Assembly: GCF_000166355.1 (NCBI RefSeq)
Contig: NC_014652.1
Coordinates: 1,648,928-1,712,927 of the forward strand
Length of the DNA: 64,000 nucleotides
Reading direction: 5' to 3'
Source: Caldicellulosiruptor hydrothermalis 108
GTDB lineage: Bacteria; Bacillota; Thermoanaerobacteria; Caldicellulosiruptorales; Caldicellulosiruptoraceae
The notes below the pieces were generated by a model. That model saw nothing but the letters and a program-made list of their open reading frames with translations, was not told the DNA's origin and made no database searches. The stretch's first letter is position 1, and each line of letters opens with the position of its first letter. Positions 53,791-63,973 of this stretch are shown here, one piece after another. A program made the position numbers and the translations under genes.

Positions 53791-54363
53791 TTATGCTTTA
53801 TCAATATTTTTTTGATAATTCACAATTCCCTTTGCAATTGCTAACGCAATTTGAGTCTGGTAATTTTGATTATTTAGCATCTTTTCTTCTTCAGGATTGC
53901 TCAAAAAACCGCACTCTATTAAGATTGCAGGCATTTTGGTAGCTCTCAGCACAAAAAAGTCTGCAAATTTAACTCCGCGATTTATGGTTTTAATTGACTC
54001 AACTATGCTTTTTTGTACCTCAATGGCCAGCAAAAATCCTCTCTGGCTGGTTTTGTAATAAAAAGTCTCTACACCTCTTGCAGATTCATTTTTACTGCTG
54101 TTGCAATGAATGCTGACAAAAATGTCCACTAAATTCTTGTTTGCTATATCACACCTTGCTTTTAAGTCCTCTTTAACACCTTTTTCTCCCCACGGCAAAA
54201 TATCAGAGTCTCTTGTCAAAATCACTTTGGCACTTGTTCCATCTTCCAAGATGAATTTTAACTTCTTAGCAATTGCAAGTGTTATATCTTTTTCTCTGGT
54301 GTTGTTTTTCCCTATTGCTCCGGGGTCTTTCGCGCCATGACCTGGGTCTACACATACTTTCAT
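53791..54363 (-). CDS. N-acetylmuramoyl-L-alanine amidase (Amidase_3), CwlD-like
   Basis: About 190 residues, only the catalytic domain. KVCVDPGHGAKDPGAIG at the N-terminus carries the first zinc His, REKDITLAIAKKL the Glu, and DIFVSIHCNSSK the second His; ILIECGFLSNPEEEKML has the catalytic Glu. There is no signal peptide, so it is either cytoplasmic or exported by another route. It may act in spore cortex or wall turnover. The ATG at 54363 follows GAGGAGGTG; the longest frame is 19 codons too long. Confidence 0.88.
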   Translation of the reverse strand: MKVCVDPGHGAKDPGAIGKNNTREKDITLAIAKKLKFILEDGTSAKVILTRDSDILPWGEKGVKEDLKARCDIANKNLVDIFVSIHCNSSKNESARGVETFYYKTSQRGFLLAIEVQKSIVESIKTINRGVKFADFFVLRATKMPAILIECGFLSNPEEEKMLNNQNYQTQIALAIAKGIVNYQKNIDKA

Positions 54364-54435
54364 CCTTTTCACCTCCTCAAAATCAGTGTATTCCAAATTC
54401 CGCATATTTGTGAAATTCAAAAAAAACGCTCAGAA

Positions 54436-54478
54436 ATAAAAAAGTAGCTGCTATTTTGAGCAAAATAGCAGCTACTTT
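54436..54478 (-). terminator. strong terminator after rho
   Basis: A perfect 17-bp stem (54441-54457 with 54462-54478; core GTAGCTGCTATTTT) and a 4-nt loop, followed on the minus strand by TTTATTT. It ends the rho transcript 61 bases after the stop. Confidence 0.9.
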
Positions 54479-54538
54479 CTCCAAAATATCAATTGGATTT
54501 GTTCAAATCTCAATTTTTTTTAAAATTACTTTCTATTT

Positions 54539-56209
54539 TTATCTTAAATTTTGTAATATTTTTCTTATAAATTCTTCATTTGACTTTGTTTGGGAAAGCA
54601 TACTTATAATTCTCTCTGTGGTTTCTGCTGTTCCAAAGTTAGAAAGTGCTCTTCTGATAGCATCAACAGCTGCTTTTTCTTCTTCAGACAGCAAAAGTTC
54701 TTCTCTTCGCGTCCCTGACTTGTTTATATCAATAGCTGGGAATATTCGTTTTTCAGAAAGTTTTCTGTCAAGGTGCAACTCCATGTTGCCAGTACCCTTG
54801 AACTCTTCAAATATAACATCATCCATTCGTGACCCTGTTTCAATCAATGCTGTTGCAAGGATAGTAAGACTACCACCTTCTTTAAGGTTTCTTGCAGCAC
54901 CAAAAAACTTTTTAGGTTTGTGAAGAGCGTTCGGGTCAAGACCGCCAGAAAGTGTTCTGCCAGAAGGTGGTTCAACCAAGTTATAAGCACGTGCAAGCCT
55001 TGTCAAACTATCCAGCAATATGACAACATCTCTTTTACACTCAACAAGTCTCATAGCCCTTTCTAAAACCATTTCAGCAACTTTTATGTGGTGTTCCGGA
55101 GTTTCATCAAATGTTGAGTAATGTATCTCTGCTTTTATTGAGTCTTGCATATCAGTGACCTCTTCAGGTCTTTCATCGATGAGCAGTACAATCAAATGCA
55201 AATCATCATAGTTTGTCAGAATACTATTTGCTATCTTCTTTAATAGTGTAGTTTTACCTGCTTTTGGTGGTGCTACAATTAATCCTCTCTGGCCTCTTCC
55301 AATTGGCGCAATAAGGTCTATGAGTCTTACCGCTAAATCCTTAGGCTCATTTTTATTTTCCAAAATTATTCTTTTGTTTGGGAAAATAGGGGTAAGGTCT
55401 TCAAAAGGAGTGCGTTTTGCAACTTCTTCTGGTTTCATATCGTTGACGCTCTGAACATACAAAAGTCCTGCAAACTTCTCATTTTCTTTTGGAAGTCTAA
55501 TGGGACCTCTAATTTTATCTCCGGTTTTGAGATTGAATTTTCTGATTTGAGATGGCGAAACATATATGTCGTTGGGGCCAGGAACAAACGAATCATCGCG
55601 CAAAAATCCGTAACCGCCACCGCCACCAGGCTCATAAATTATCTCCAAAACTCCTTCTCCTATACCGCCTATCTCCACTTTACCTTCAAGTTCTTTCAAT
55701 TCTGGTGGAATTTCTATCTGCATCTTATCCTCTCTTTTTTCTTCTTTTTTAGGTTTTAACTCTATTACTTTACTCTCTTCTTTTTTCTCCTCATTCAAAC
55801 TAACATCTGTTGGCATTTCAGTTTTTTCTTCTTCTTTTTGTATGTGCTCCGACAAAGACTGCTCTTTTATGTTATCTTCTTCTTTATTTTCCATTTCACT
55901 TGGTTTTGCCTCTTCCTTCTCTTCAGTCTCTTCAAGCTTTGATTCTTGCTCCTCGCTCTTTAATTCAAAAGTCTGCTGAACTTCTGCAGTTTCTGATTTC
56001 TTCTTTCTTCCTCTTCTACCTTTTTCTTTTTTACCTATGCCCTCAAGAACTGTCGCATCTTCTTCCGAACTTCCCAGAAAATTTTTAATAGCTTCCATCA
56101 ATTCACCTTTTTTGAGCAGAGAATATTTTTGAATACCCAGACTTTTTGCTATTTCTCTAAGTTCAATAATAGACTTTCCCTTTAAAAACTCATCAAGTGA
56201 CCCAGGCAC
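54539..56209 (-). CDS. rho: transcription termination factor Rho with long charged insertion
   Basis: 556 residues against ~420 in E. coli. The Rho N-terminal helical domain (~1-48) is followed by a ~115-residue Glu/Lys-rich low-complexity stretch (~50-165). Then come the RNA-binding cold-shock-like domain (~175-262; GYGFLRDD) and the ATPase core with Walker [14 protein letters not shown] (~313-325), [29 protein letters not shown] and the secondary RNA-binding loop [11 protein letters not shown]. All catalytic motifs are intact. The start is GTG, behind AAGGAGGG. It is expressed from its own promoter. Confidence 0.95.
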   Translation of the reverse strand: MPGSLDEFLKGKSIIELREIAKSLGIQKYSLLKKGELMEAIKNFLGSSEEDATVLEGIGKKEKGRRGRKKKSETAEVQQTFELKSEEQESKLEETEEKEEAKPSEMENKEEDNIKEQSLSEHIQKEEEKTEMPTDVSLNEEKKEESKVIELKPKKEEKREDKMQIEIPPELKELEGKVEIGGIGEGVLEIIYEPGGGGGYGFLRDDSFVPGPNDIYVSPSQIRKFNLKTGDKIRGPIRLPKENEKFAGLLYVQSVNDMKPEEVAKRTPFEDLTPIFPNKRIILENKNEPKDLAVRLIDLIAPIGRGQRGLIVAPPKAGKTTLLKKIANSILTNYDDLHLIVLLIDERPEEVTDMQDSIKAEIHYSTFDETPEHHIKVAEMVLERAMRLVECKRDVVILLDSLTRLARAYNLVEPPSGRTLSGGLDPNALHKPKKFFGAARNLKEGGSLTILATALIETGSRMDDVIFEEFKGTGNMELHLDRKLSEKRIFPAIDINKSGTRREELLLSEEEKAAVDAIRRALSNFGTAETTERIISMLSQTKSNEEFIRKILQNLR

Positions 56210-56316
56210 TCTTTTCCCTCCTTGTCTACTGACTTCTCATTTCTTGTACTTATATTCTATTAACTTCTGTCTGGGGAAGTTAATTGCAAGAGATGACGTT
56301 TAACCTGACACCTTTT

Positions 56317-56345
56317 ATTTTAAAAGTCCAACACTACTTTGTCAA
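56317..56345 (-). promoter_or_regulatory. rho promoter
   Basis: A perfect TTGACA (56340-56345), 17 bases, then TAAAAT (56317-56322) on the minus strand. The leader to the GTG start is about 100 bases, long enough for autoregulation by Rho-dependent attenuation; this is inferred. Confidence 0.75.
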
Positions 56346-56402
56346 TAGTGACATTGTTGATTAAAGACAATGTTTCTATTTACAATGATCAGAATGAGAA
56401 AA

Positions 56403-56443
56403 TAAAAAATCAGAGTTAGGCAGTAAAATTTTACCTAACTCTG
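56403..56443 (-). terminator. terminator after malic enzyme
   Basis: CAGAGTTAGG / CCTAACTCTG (56411-56420, 56434-56443) form a 10-bp stem, followed on the minus strand by ATTTTTTATTTT. It lies 12 bases after the malic enzyme stop. Confidence 0.88.
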
Positions 56444-56454
56444 TTCTTGACTCT

Positions 56455-57678
56455 TTATATACTTAACATAGACAAAATCCTTGATGTAAGCTCATCATCA
56501 TTCAGATACATCCGAGCAACCTTTTGTTCCATTGCCTTTTTTGCAACTGCTAAAGCCACCTCAAAGGCTACTTTCTTGTCAAAAGGCTTTGGAATTACAT
56601 AATCTTCTGAAAGTTCTTCCTCTGCAACCTTAGCTATAGCCTCTGCAGCTGCTATCTTCATCTCATCTGTTATCCTTGTTGCCATGACATCAAGCGCTCC
56701 TCTAAAAATACCTGGAAATGCCAGCACGTTATTGACTTGGTTATTAAAATCAGACCTTCCTGTGCAAACAATCCTTGCTCCTGCCCTTTTTGCAATATCT
56801 GGCATAATCTCTGGTATCGGATTTGCCATTGCCATCACAATTGCATCATTTGACATCTTTTTGATATCATCTTCATCCAGAACATTTGCAACAGAAAGAC
56901 CAATAAATACATCAGCACCTTCAATTGCTCTGTGTAGCGAACCTTTTATTCCTTCTTTGTTAGTAATTTTTGCTATTTCTTCTTTGTACTTATTCATATC
57001 TTCTTCTCTTCCTTCATATATGGTCCCGTGCTTATCACAAACAACAATATTTTTTGCTCCATACTTTAATAAAAGCTTTGCAGTTGCAATTCCGGCAGCA
57101 CCAGCACCGTTTATGACTATTTTTACATCTGATATTCTTTTCCCTACAATTTTGAAAGAATTTATCAAAGCAGCCAGTGCTACCACAGCAGTTCCATGCT
57201 GGTCGTCATGAAACACAGGAATATCAAGACTTTCTATTAGCTTTTGTTCAATCTCAAAGCATGCTGGTGCACCTATATCCTCTAAGTTTATCCCTCCAAA
57301 AGATGTTTCAATAAGCTTTACTGTCTTTACAATCTCATCAACATCCTTTGAAGCTATGCATATGGGGAATGCATCAACTCCGCCAAACTGTTTAAACAAA
57401 ATTGCCTTGCCTTCCATAACAGGCAAAGAGGCATCCACACCAATGTCTCCCAAACCCAAAACAGCTGTACCATTTGTTACCACTGCAACCCAGTTGGATT
57501 TAGATGTATACTCATACACAAGAGATTTATTCTTTGCGATCTCTCTGCAAGGTTCTGCAACACCGGGTGTATAATATATGCTAAGGTCATACTGATTATT
57601 TACACAAACTTTGCTTTTGAGGGCAATCTTTCCTTTGTGTTGTCTGTGAAGCTGTAAAGCAAGCGTTTTTATATCCAT
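56455..57678 (-). CDS. NAD(P)-dependent malic enzyme
   Basis: 407 residues, the short bacterial malic enzyme without a phosphotransacetylase domain. YYTPGVAEPCREIA (~35-48) has the catalytic Tyr, LEDIGAPACFEIE and VFHDDQHGTAVVALAAL (~155-171) the metal and Lys sites, and INGAGAAGIATAKLLLKYG (~189-207) the dinucleotide fold. VMAMANPIPEIMPDIAKRAG follows. It decarboxylates malate to pyruvate. It follows rarA by 50 bases and may share the glyA transcript. Confidence 0.93.
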   Translation of the reverse strand: MDIKTLALQLHRQHKGKIALKSKVCVNNQYDLSIYYTPGVAEPCREIAKNKSLVYEYTSKSNWVAVVTNGTAVLGLGDIGVDASLPVMEGKAILFKQFGGVDAFPICIASKDVDEIVKTVKLIETSFGGINLEDIGAPACFEIEQKLIESLDIPVFHDDQHGTAVVALAALINSFKIVGKRISDVKIVINGAGAAGIATAKLLLKYGAKNIVVCDKHGTIYEGREEDMNKYKEEIAKITNKEGIKGSLHRAIEGADVFIGLSVANVLDEDDIKKMSNDAIVMAMANPIPEIMPDIAKRAGARIVCTGRSDFNNQVNNVLAFPGIFRGALDVMATRITDEMKIAAAEAIAKVAEEELSEDYVIPKPFDKKVAFEVALAVAKKAMEQKVARMYLNDDELTSRILSMLSI

Positions 57679-57728
57679 TTTTTATTTTCTCCTCTCACGC
57701 TCTTTTTGTGCGTGCAAATTTTGATTTT

Positions 57729-59054
57729 TTAGCTATCAAACTGTTCTTTCAACTTCTTAATAAATTCAGCTATAAACTTTTCTTTTCCCATCTCAGTTGG
57801 AAAATAGTATCTTCTGCCAACAAGCTCATCAGGTAGATACTGTTGAGAAACCCAGTGATTTTTATAGTCATGAGGATACAAGTACCCAATGCCATGTCCG
57901 AGCTTTTCTTCTCCCTGTGTTGCCATTCTAAGGTGCATAGGAATACTTTTTATACTCACATTTTTAGCATCTTCTAACGCCCTTTCAATTGCCAAATATG
58001 CAGAGTTGCTTTTTGGAGCACATGCAAGATAGATCGTCGCCTCAGACAAAATAATTCTTGCTTCAGGCATTCCCACAAATTCACATGCCATTGCTGCAGA
58101 AACTGCGATTGTGAGCGCCATCGGGTCTGCCAAACCAATGTCTTCTGCTGCCAATATTATAAGTCTTCTTGCGATAAACTTTATATCCTCTCCACTGTCA
58201 AGCATCTTTGCCAAGTAAAACAGTGCTGCATCCGGGTCAGACCCTCTTACACTTTTTATAAACGCAGAAATGGTGTCGTAGTGCATATCTCCTGTAGCAT
58301 CGTACAATGCTGTTTTCCTATTTGAAAGATTTATGACAGATTCCTGGGAAATATAAATCTTGCCGTCGTCTTGAGCTTGAGAAGAATACACTACAGCTTC
58401 TAAGATGTTTAAAGCAACCCTTGCATCTCCACCTGAGAGCTTTGCTATTAGCTTTTTAGCATCATCTTCTATTTGGATATTCAGCTCACCAAGTCCATTT
58501 TCTTTATCCGAAATTGCTCTTTCAATAATCTTTAATATATCTTCCTCTTTAAGTGGAAAAAGCTCAAATACCAAAGACCTTGACACAAGCGCTTTATTGA
58601 CTTCATAAAAAGGATTTTCGGTTGTTGCCCCAATCAAGATTATTATTCCTTCTTCTACAGAAGGCAAAAGTGCATCCTGCTGAAGTTTGTTAAACCTGTG
58701 TATCTCGTCAATAAAGAGAATTGTCTTTCTACCTGTTTGAGAAAACTCAATCTTGGCTTCTTCTATAATCTTCTTTATATCGTTTACACCTGCAATTGTA
58801 GCATTTATGGTTTTGAAAGTCTTGCCTGTAGCGTTAGCAATCACATGTGCAATTGTAGTTTTCCCAGTCCCAGGCGGCCCATAGAGAATTATTGAAGTAA
58901 GTCTATCATTCTTAATCAGGTTATAAAGAGGTTTGCCCGGGCTTAAAATATGCTCCTGTCCTATAATTTCCTCAAGGCGTTTGGGTCTGAGCTTGTAAGC
59001 AAGAGGTGATTCTTTTTTCAACCTCTTTTCACCAAGATATTGGAAAAAGTCCAT
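57729..59054 (-). CDS. rarA: replication-associated AAA ATPase RarA (MgsA)
   Basis: 441 residues. Walker A is ILYGPPGTGKTTIAHVIA (~55-72), Walker B FIDEIHRFNKLQQDALLPS, sensor 1 LIGATTENPFYEVN and an arginine finger in ALVSRS. The C-terminal MgsA domain has RGSDPDAALFYLA and PKSNSAYLAIERAL. It is a clamp-loader-like ATPase acting at stalled replication forks. It starts 17 bases after glyA and is probably cotranscribed. Confidence 0.93.
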   Translation of the reverse strand: MDFFQYLGEKRLKKESPLAYKLRPKRLEEIIGQEHILSPGKPLYNLIKNDRLTSIILYGPPGTGKTTIAHVIANATGKTFKTINATIAGVNDIKKIIEEAKIEFSQTGRKTILFIDEIHRFNKLQQDALLPSVEEGIIILIGATTENPFYEVNKALVSRSLVFELFPLKEEDILKIIERAISDKENGLGELNIQIEDDAKKLIAKLSGGDARVALNILEAVVYSSQAQDDGKIYISQESVINLSNRKTALYDATGDMHYDTISAFIKSVRGSDPDAALFYLAKMLDSGEDIKFIARRLIILAAEDIGLADPMALTIAVSAAMACEFVGMPEARIILSEATIYLACAPKSNSAYLAIERALEDAKNVSIKSIPMHLRMATQGEEKLGHGIGYLYPHDYKNHWVSQQYLPDELVGRRYYFPTEMGKEKFIAEFIKKLKEQFDS

Positions 59055-59071
59055 TTTAATTCACCTTAAGC

Positions 59072-60319
59072 TTATTCATCAAATTCTTTATACAAAGGAT
59101 GTTTTTCGCAAAGAGCTTTCACCCTGCTCAAAATATTCTCTTTGGTATCAGAATTTGTCAAAGCATCATGGATGATATCTGCAACCTCAATCATATCCTC
59201 TTCTTTAAACCCTCGGGTTGTAACAGCCGGCGTCCCAAGTCTTATCCCGCTTGTTATCATTGGACTTTGGGTATCAAAAGGAATTGCGTTTTTGTTACAT
59301 GTTATATTGTGCTCATCCAATATCTTTTCAGCATCTTTCCCTGTAATGCCTTTATTTCTCAAATCTACCAACATTAAATGATTATCAGTTCCACCACTCA
59401 CAAGTCTGAATCCTCTTTCAATAAGTCTTGTACTCAGAGCCTTTGCATTTTTCAATATTTGAACCTGGTAGTTTTTGAACTCTTCTGTCATAGCTTCTTT
59501 GAGAGCAACAGCTTTTGCAGCTATTACATGTTCAAGCGGTCCACCTTGAATGCCAGGGAAAATGGTCTTATCAATTAATTTTGCATACTTCTCTTTGCAA
59601 AGAATAAGGCCACCACGTGGACCTCTGAGCGTTTTGTGTGTTGTGGTTGTAACAAAATCAGCATATTCAACAGGTGATGGATGAAGCCCTGCAGCAACAA
59701 GCCCAGCAATGTGAGCCATATCTACCATCAAATAAGCTCCCACTTCATCAGCTATCTCTCTGAACTTTTTAAAATCGATTACTCTCGGATACGCCGATGC
59801 GCCTGCCAAGATAAGTTTTGGTCTGTGCTCCTTTGCAAGTTTTAAAACTTCATCATAGTTAATTGTTTCTGTCTCAGGGTCAACTCCATATGAAACAATA
59901 TTGTAAAGTTTTCCTGAAAAGTTCACAGGGCTGCCATGAGTCAGATGTCCACCATGCGAAAGATTCATTCCAAGGATAGTATCGCCCGGATTTAATACCG
60001 CAAAATACACAGCCATGTTTGCCTGTGCACCTGAGTGCGGCTGAACATTAGCATGTTCAGCTCCAAACAGCTTTTTAGCTCTCTCAATTGCTATAGATTC
60101 AACAACATCGATATATTCGCATCCACCATAATATCTTCTTCCTGGATATCCTTCTGCATATTTATTTGTCAAAGGTGAACCCATTGCTGCCATTACTGCG
60201 CTTGAAACAAAGTTCTCAGATGCAATAAGCTCAATTTTATTCTGCTGTCTTTTAAGCTCGCTCTTTATTGCCTCAGCTATTTCTGGGTCAGTGCCTTTCA
60301 CTAAATCGTAAAAGTACAT
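59072..60319 (-). CDS. glyA: serine hydroxymethyltransferase
   Basis: About 415 residues. [17 protein letters not shown] (~95), the PLP lysine in [15 protein letters not shown] (~224-238) and [19 protein letters not shown] (~345) are all conserved. It interconverts serine and glycine and loads tetrahydrofolate with one-carbon units. The ATG at 60319 is preferred over one two codons earlier, which lies too near AAGGGAG. The leader carries two PurBox-like sites. Confidence 0.96.
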   Translation of the reverse strand: MYFYDLVKGTDPEIAEAIKSELKRQQNKIELIASENFVSSAVMAAMGSPLTNKYAEGYPGRRYYGGCEYIDVVESIAIERAKKLFGAEHANVQPHSGAQANMAVYFAVLNPGDTILGMNLSHGGHLTHGSPVNFSGKLYNIVSYGVDPETETINYDEVLKLAKEHRPKLILAGASAYPRVIDFKKFREIADEVGAYLMVDMAHIAGLVAAGLHPSPVEYADFVTTTTHKTLRGPRGGLILCKEKYAKLIDKTIFPGIQGGPLEHVIAAKAVALKEAMTEEFKNYQVQILKNAKALSTRLIERGFRLVSGGTDNHLMLVDLRNKGITGKDAEKILDEHNITCNKNAIPFDTQSPMITSGIRLGTPAVTTRGFKEEDMIEVADIIHDALTNSDTKENILSRVKALCEKHPLYKEFDE

Positions 60320-60330
60320 TTTCATCTCCC

Positions 60331-60368
60331 TTTCCGAATGTTTTGTTGCAAAGATATTCGAACGTTCA
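60331..60368. promoter_or_regulatory. possible PurR-box pair in the glyA leader
   Basis: TTTCCGAATGTT (60331-60342) and ATATTCGAACGTT (60354-60366) resemble the PurBox consensus AWWWCCGAACWWT; the second matches 11 of 13. In B. subtilis glyA belongs to the PurR regulon. No purR gene is visible here, so this is a suggestion only. Confidence 0.35.
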
Positions 60369-60405
60369 TACTTTATGATTATACATCAATTTTTTCTTTG
60401 TGTAT

Positions 60406-60435
60406 ATTATATTTTAGCCCAATTTTAAAAGTCAA
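60406..60435 (-). promoter_or_regulatory. glyA promoter
   Basis: TTGACT (60430-60435), 18 bases, then a perfect TATAAT (60406-60411) on the minus strand. The leader to the glyA start is about 80 bases and contains the PurBox-like sites. Confidence 0.7.
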
Positions 60436-60468
60436 CCATTTGAACATATTTGTGCACAAAGTTTAATG

Positions 60469-60497
60469 TTCACACACAACAACAAATACTATATAAT
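60469..60497 (+). promoter_or_regulatory. promoter of the ThrE/YjjPB-type pair
   Basis: TTCACA (60469-60474), 17 bases, then a perfect TATAAT (60492-60497). It starts transcription about 36 bases before the ATG at 60540, which excludes the longer reading frame beginning at 60450. Confidence 0.7.
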
Positions 60498-60539
60498 CTT
60501 ACTGTGAAAAATCAAGAAGATGGAGGCTATCTACTAAAA

Positions 60540-61292
60540 ATGATGAGCTCGAAACAACTTATAGAGATTGCGCTCTTAGCAGGTGAGATAATGCTTACAA
60601 ACGGTGCTGAAACGCACAGAGTGGAAGATACAATGGTTAGAATATGCTCAAAAGGAAAATTAAAGTTTGCCGAAAGTTTTGTAATACCAACTGTAATTGT
60701 AGCAACAGTTGCAGATGAAAATAATAATCTCGTTACTGTCTCAAAAAGAATTAAAAGTAGAACAATTGATCTTAATAAAATCTCACTTGTAAATCAGTTT
60801 TCCCGCGATTTTCAAATCCATGATTACACTTACGATCAAGCAATTGAAATCTTGAATAAGATTAAAAATAAAAAAGGATATGCTTCCTATTTGCTACCAT
60901 TTGCAGCAGCACTTGTGTGTTGTTTTTCCACAATTTTGTTTGGAGGGAAACTTAGAGATGCAATTTCAGCTTTTTTTGTAGGTTTTGTCACTCAAACCAT
61001 TTTGAATTTTATGAATTCCAAAAACTTTTCTTATTTTATCTCTTACATCATTGGAGGAGCTATAACTGCTTTGATAGCTATCATTACAGTAAATCTCAAT
61101 ATAGGTATTCATTTAGATAAAATAATCATTGGTTCTGTAATGATAATGACACCAGGTGTTGCAATTACTAACGCAATAAGAGACACTATTGCAGGTGATC
61201 TTTTATCCGGGGTTGCAAGAGGAGTTGAAGCTTTTTTAATAGCTGTGTTCATTGCAACAGGAGCCGGTATTGCGCTCAGTCTTTTTAGATAA
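60540..61292 (+). CDS. threonine/serine exporter family, large subunit (ThrE N-half, YjjP-like)
   Basis: About 250 residues of the DUF1212/ThrE family. A cytoplasmic domain (~1-105; LLAGEIMLTNGAETHRVEDTM, with conserved Glu and His) precedes about five membrane segments (~110-245; MIMTPGVAITNAIRDTIAGD). It works as the first half of a split ThrE-type exporter; the second half follows. Substrates in relatives include Thr/Ser (ThrE) and succinate (E. coli YjjPB). GGAGG is 13 bases before the ATG, rather far. Confidence 0.85.
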   Translation: MMSSKQLIEIALLAGEIMLTNGAETHRVEDTMVRICSKGKLKFAESFVIPTVIVATVADENNNLVTVSKRIKSRTIDLNKISLVNQFSRDFQIHDYTYDQAIEILNKIKNKKGYASYLLPFAAALVCCFSTILFGGKLRDAISAFFVGFVTQTILNFMNSKNFSYFISYIIGGAITALIAIITVNLNIGIHLDKIIIGSVMIMTPGVAITNAIRDTIAGDLLSGVARGVEAFLIAVFIATGAGIALSLFR

Positions 61293-61311
61293 ATCTCAAA
61301 AGGAGGAAAAA

Positions 61312-61755
61312 ATGTTGGAAAGAAGTTTGGTGTTTCAGCTAACTTCAGCGTTTATTGTAAGTTTTTCTTTTGCCATTCTTACAAACTCACCACGCAAAAG
61401 TCTGCTGTACTGTGGAATAAATGGAATGTGCGGCTGGCTTGTCAATTTATTGCTGCTGCGATTTGGATTTTCTCAAATTTTATCCGTTTTCTTCGCAGCG
61501 CTTGTCATAAATGTGCTGTCAGAAATATTTGCAAGATTTCTCAAAAATCCTGTGCCAATTTTTCTTATCCCGGGATTGATACCACTTGTGCCAGGAGCTG
61601 GCATGTATAATACAATGACAGCACTTCTCAAAAGCCAGTTTGAACTTGCTATCAAAACAGGTATGCAAACTCTGCTGATTGCAGGTTCAATTGCAGTGGC
61701 AATAATGCTTGTCACATCATTTAACTGGGTGTTCTCAGCTCTCAATAAAAAGTAA
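61312..61755 (+). CDS. threonine/serine exporter family, small subunit (ThrE C-half, YjjB-like)
   Basis: About 147 residues, DUF3815/ThrE_2 type, with four to five membrane segments. The signature PIFLIPGLIPLVPGAGMYNTM (split here as PIFLIPGLIP and LVPGAGMYNTM, ~82-102) is clear. It completes the exporter with the preceding gene, 19 bases upstream. The ATG at 61312 has AAAGGAGG at the right distance; the longest frame would overlap the previous gene. Confidence 0.88.
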   Translation: MLERSLVFQLTSAFIVSFSFAILTNSPRKSLLYCGINGMCGWLVNLLLLRFGFSQILSVFFAALVINVLSEIFARFLKNPVPIFLIPGLIPLVPGAGMYNTMTALLKSQFELAIKTGMQTLLIAGSIAVAIMLVTSFNWVFSALNKK

Positions 61756-61765
61756 AGTAAAAACA

Positions 61766-61807
61766 AAAGAAAGCATAAGCCACTTGCAAATGGTTTATGC
61801 TTTCTTT
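61766..61807 (+). terminator. terminator shared by the exporter pair and pnp
   Basis: AAAGAAAGCATAAGCC pairs with GGTTTATGCTTTCTTT through a 10-nt loop with G-U pairs, followed by TATTTTG on the plus strand. Its 3' arm touches the pnp stop, so it may work in both directions. Confidence 0.8.
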
Positions 61808-63912
61808 TATTTTGCTTTTCTTGAGTATGTTACGTTCAGTGCTTCTTTTCGTGAAAGTGAAAGTCTGCCAAGCTTGTCAATCCCTATTACCTTTACAAGC
61901 ACCAAATCTCCAACTTTTACAACTTCGTCTACAGATTTTAATCTTCTCTCATCTAACTGAGATATATGCACAAGTCCTTCTTTGCCAGGATATATTTCAA
62001 CAAATGCTCCATAAGATGCAGTTCTTGTCACCTTGCCAAGGAAAAATTGCCCAACCTCAATCTCGCGACCGATTCCCTCAATCATGCTTATTGCCCTGTT
62101 ACCAGAGATATCATCAGGTGCTGCAACAAATATTCTTCCATCGGGTTCTATATCAATCTTTACGTTTGTCTCTGCGATGATTTTATTTATCATCTTTCCA
62201 CCTGGTCCAATTATGTCTCGAATCTTTTCAGGGTCAACTGTAGTTTTGAATATCTTTGGAGCATAAGGTGAAAGCTCGCTTCTTGGCTTGTCAATTACAG
62301 TTTGCATAAAATCTAAAATCTTCAGTCGTGCTTCTCTTGCCTGATAGAGTGCCTTTTCGATAATTTCTCTTGTAAGTCCATGGATTTTTATGTCAAGCTG
62401 AATGGCAGTAATACCTTCTCTGGTTCCTGCTACCTTAAAGTCCATATCTCCAAAGAAGTCTTCTATACCTTGAATGTCAGTAAGTAAAATAAAACTGCCG
62501 TCGTCTTTTGTAATAAGGCCGATAGAAATTCCTGCAACAGGCGCTTTGATTGGCACACCGGCATCCATAAGCGCAAGAGTACTGCCGCATACACTTGCCT
62601 GTGACGTTGAACCGTTAGATGTCAAAACTTCAGATACAAGTCGAATGGTGTAAGGGAATTCATCTTCCGAAGGAATGACAGGTTCAAGTGCCCTTTCAGC
62701 TAATGCCCCATGTCCTATCTCTCTTCTTCCCGGACCTCTTACAGGTTTTGATTCACCTGTAGAAAATGGTGGGAAGTTATAATGATGCATATACCTTTTT
62801 GCCTCTTCTTCTTCAAGACCGTCTAAAAACTGCATCTCACCTTTTGTACCAAGAGTTGCAACTGTCAAAACCTGAGTGTAACCTCTTTTGAACAGCGCAG
62901 AACCATGTGTTCTTGGCAAAATACCAACCTCAGCATAAAGAGGTCTTATCTCGTCAAATTTTCTGCCATCAGGGCGTTTTCCTTCCTCTGCAACCATCTT
63001 TCTGACAATCTCTTTTTCAAGGTTATAAAGCGCATCATCCACAAGTAAAAGAGTTTCTTCTGTCTCACCTTCGAAAGCCTTGAACACTTCTTCTTTGAGC
63101 TCATCAAGCTTCTTATCCCTCTCAATCTTGTCGGGTATCTGCACATACTGATAAACCTTGTCATATGCAATCTCACGTACCTTTTGTTTTATCTCTTCAG
63201 GCACAATCCTCTTTTGATATTCCATCTTAGGTTTTCCAACTTCTCTTACTATTCCTTCTATGAACTCAACAATCTTCTTTATCTCTTCCTGTGCTGTCAT
63301 GATAGCCTCAAGCATTATATCTTCAGGAACTTCTTTCGCACCAGCTTCTATCATCATCACCCTGTCTTTTGTCCCCGACACAACAAGATGAAGTTTGCTC
63401 ACTTCTCTTTCCTTAGCCGTAGGGTTTATGACAATTTTACCATCCACATACCCGACAAGCACAGAACCAGTCGGTCCTTCAAATGGTATATCAGAGATTG
63501 ACAGTGCAACAGATGAACCAAGCATTGCGAGAACATCCGGTGGATTGTCAGGGTCAACTGACAGTACTGTAGCTATAACAGAGACATCATGATAAAAATC
63601 CTTTGGGAAAAGCGGTCTTATAGGTCTGTCTATTAGCCTTGCAGAAAGAATTGCTTTCTCGGACGGTTTACCTTCTCTTTTTATAAATCCACCTGGAATT
63701 TTACCAACAGAGTACAGCCTCTCTTCATAGTCAACTGTAAGAGGGAAAAAGTTTATACCTTTTCTGGGCTTTTCAGAAGCACATGCAGTGACAAGCACAG
63801 CTGTGTCACCATATCTTGCAAGCACAGCCCCGTTTGCCAAAAGAGCGTATTTTCCAATCTCAAAGCTGAGCTCTCTTCCAGCAAGTTCCATTTTATAAAT
63901 TTTACTCTCCAA
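61807..63912 (-). CDS. pnp: polyribonucleotide nucleotidyltransferase (PNPase)
   Basis: 701 residues, full length. Two RNase PH domains (~1-230 and ~310-545; [44 protein letters not shown]) flank an alpha domain. A KH domain (~555-615; [16 protein letters not shown]) and an S1 domain (~620-690; [20 protein letters not shown]) follow. It degrades RNA 3' to 5' using phosphate. The start is TTG, six bases from GAGGTGG; the ATG seven codons later has no such site. It follows rpsO as in most bacteria. Confidence 0.96.
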   Translation of the reverse strand: MESKIYKMELAGRELSFEIGKYALLANGAVLARYGDTAVLVTACASEKPRKGINFFPLTVDYEERLYSVGKIPGGFIKREGKPSEKAILSARLIDRPIRPLFPKDFYHDVSVIATVLSVDPDNPPDVLAMLGSSVALSISDIPFEGPTGSVLVGYVDGKIVINPTAKEREVSKLHLVVSGTKDRVMMIEAGAKEVPEDIMLEAIMTAQEEIKKIVEFIEGIVREVGKPKMEYQKRIVPEEIKQKVREIAYDKVYQYVQIPDKIERDKKLDELKEEVFKAFEGETEETLLLVDDALYNLEKEIVRKMVAEEGKRPDGRKFDEIRPLYAEVGILPRTHGSALFKRGYTQVLTVATLGTKGEMQFLDGLEEEEAKRYMHHYNFPPFSTGESKPVRGPGRREIGHGALAERALEPVIPSEDEFPYTIRLVSEVLTSNGSTSQASVCGSTLALMDAGVPIKAPVAGISIGLITKDDGSFILLTDIQGIEDFFGDMDFKVAGTREGITAIQLDIKIHGLTREIIEKALYQAREARLKILDFMQTVIDKPRSELSPYAPKIFKTTVDPEKIRDIIGPGGKMINKIIAETNVKIDIEPDGRIFVAAPDDISGNRAISMIEGIGREIEVGQFFLGKVTRTASYGAFVEIYPGKEGLVHISQLDERRLKSVDEVVKVGDLVLVKVIGIDKLGRLSLSRKEALNVTYSRKAK

Positions 63913-63930
63913 TCCCTACCACCTCTTTCT

Positions 63931-63960
63931 AAAATAATGGAGCGGAATAATACCGCTCCA
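63931..63960 (-). terminator. hairpin between rpsO and pnp
   Basis: TGGAGCGG / CCGCTCCA (63938-63945, 63953-63960) form a perfect 8-bp stem, followed on the minus strand by TTATTTT. It ends or attenuates rpsO. In E. coli the equivalent gap holds the RNase III site that controls pnp. Confidence 0.75.
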
Positions 63961-63973
63961 CTTATTCTGCCAA

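Noticed and set aside
60355..60366. LexA/SOS box at CGAACGTTC upstream of glyA
   Set aside because: The Gram-positive SOS box needs CGAAC and GTTCG separated by four bases; here the halves touch. A PurBox reading fits better.
60326..60449. Glycine riboswitch before glyA
   Set aside because: The leader is about 80 bases, AT-rich, and shows no tandem aptamer-like helices.
60450..60539. Longer N-terminus for the ThrE-like gene starting at 60450
   Set aside because: A good promoter (-10 at 60492-60497) lies inside that extension, so the transcript would start after the codon.
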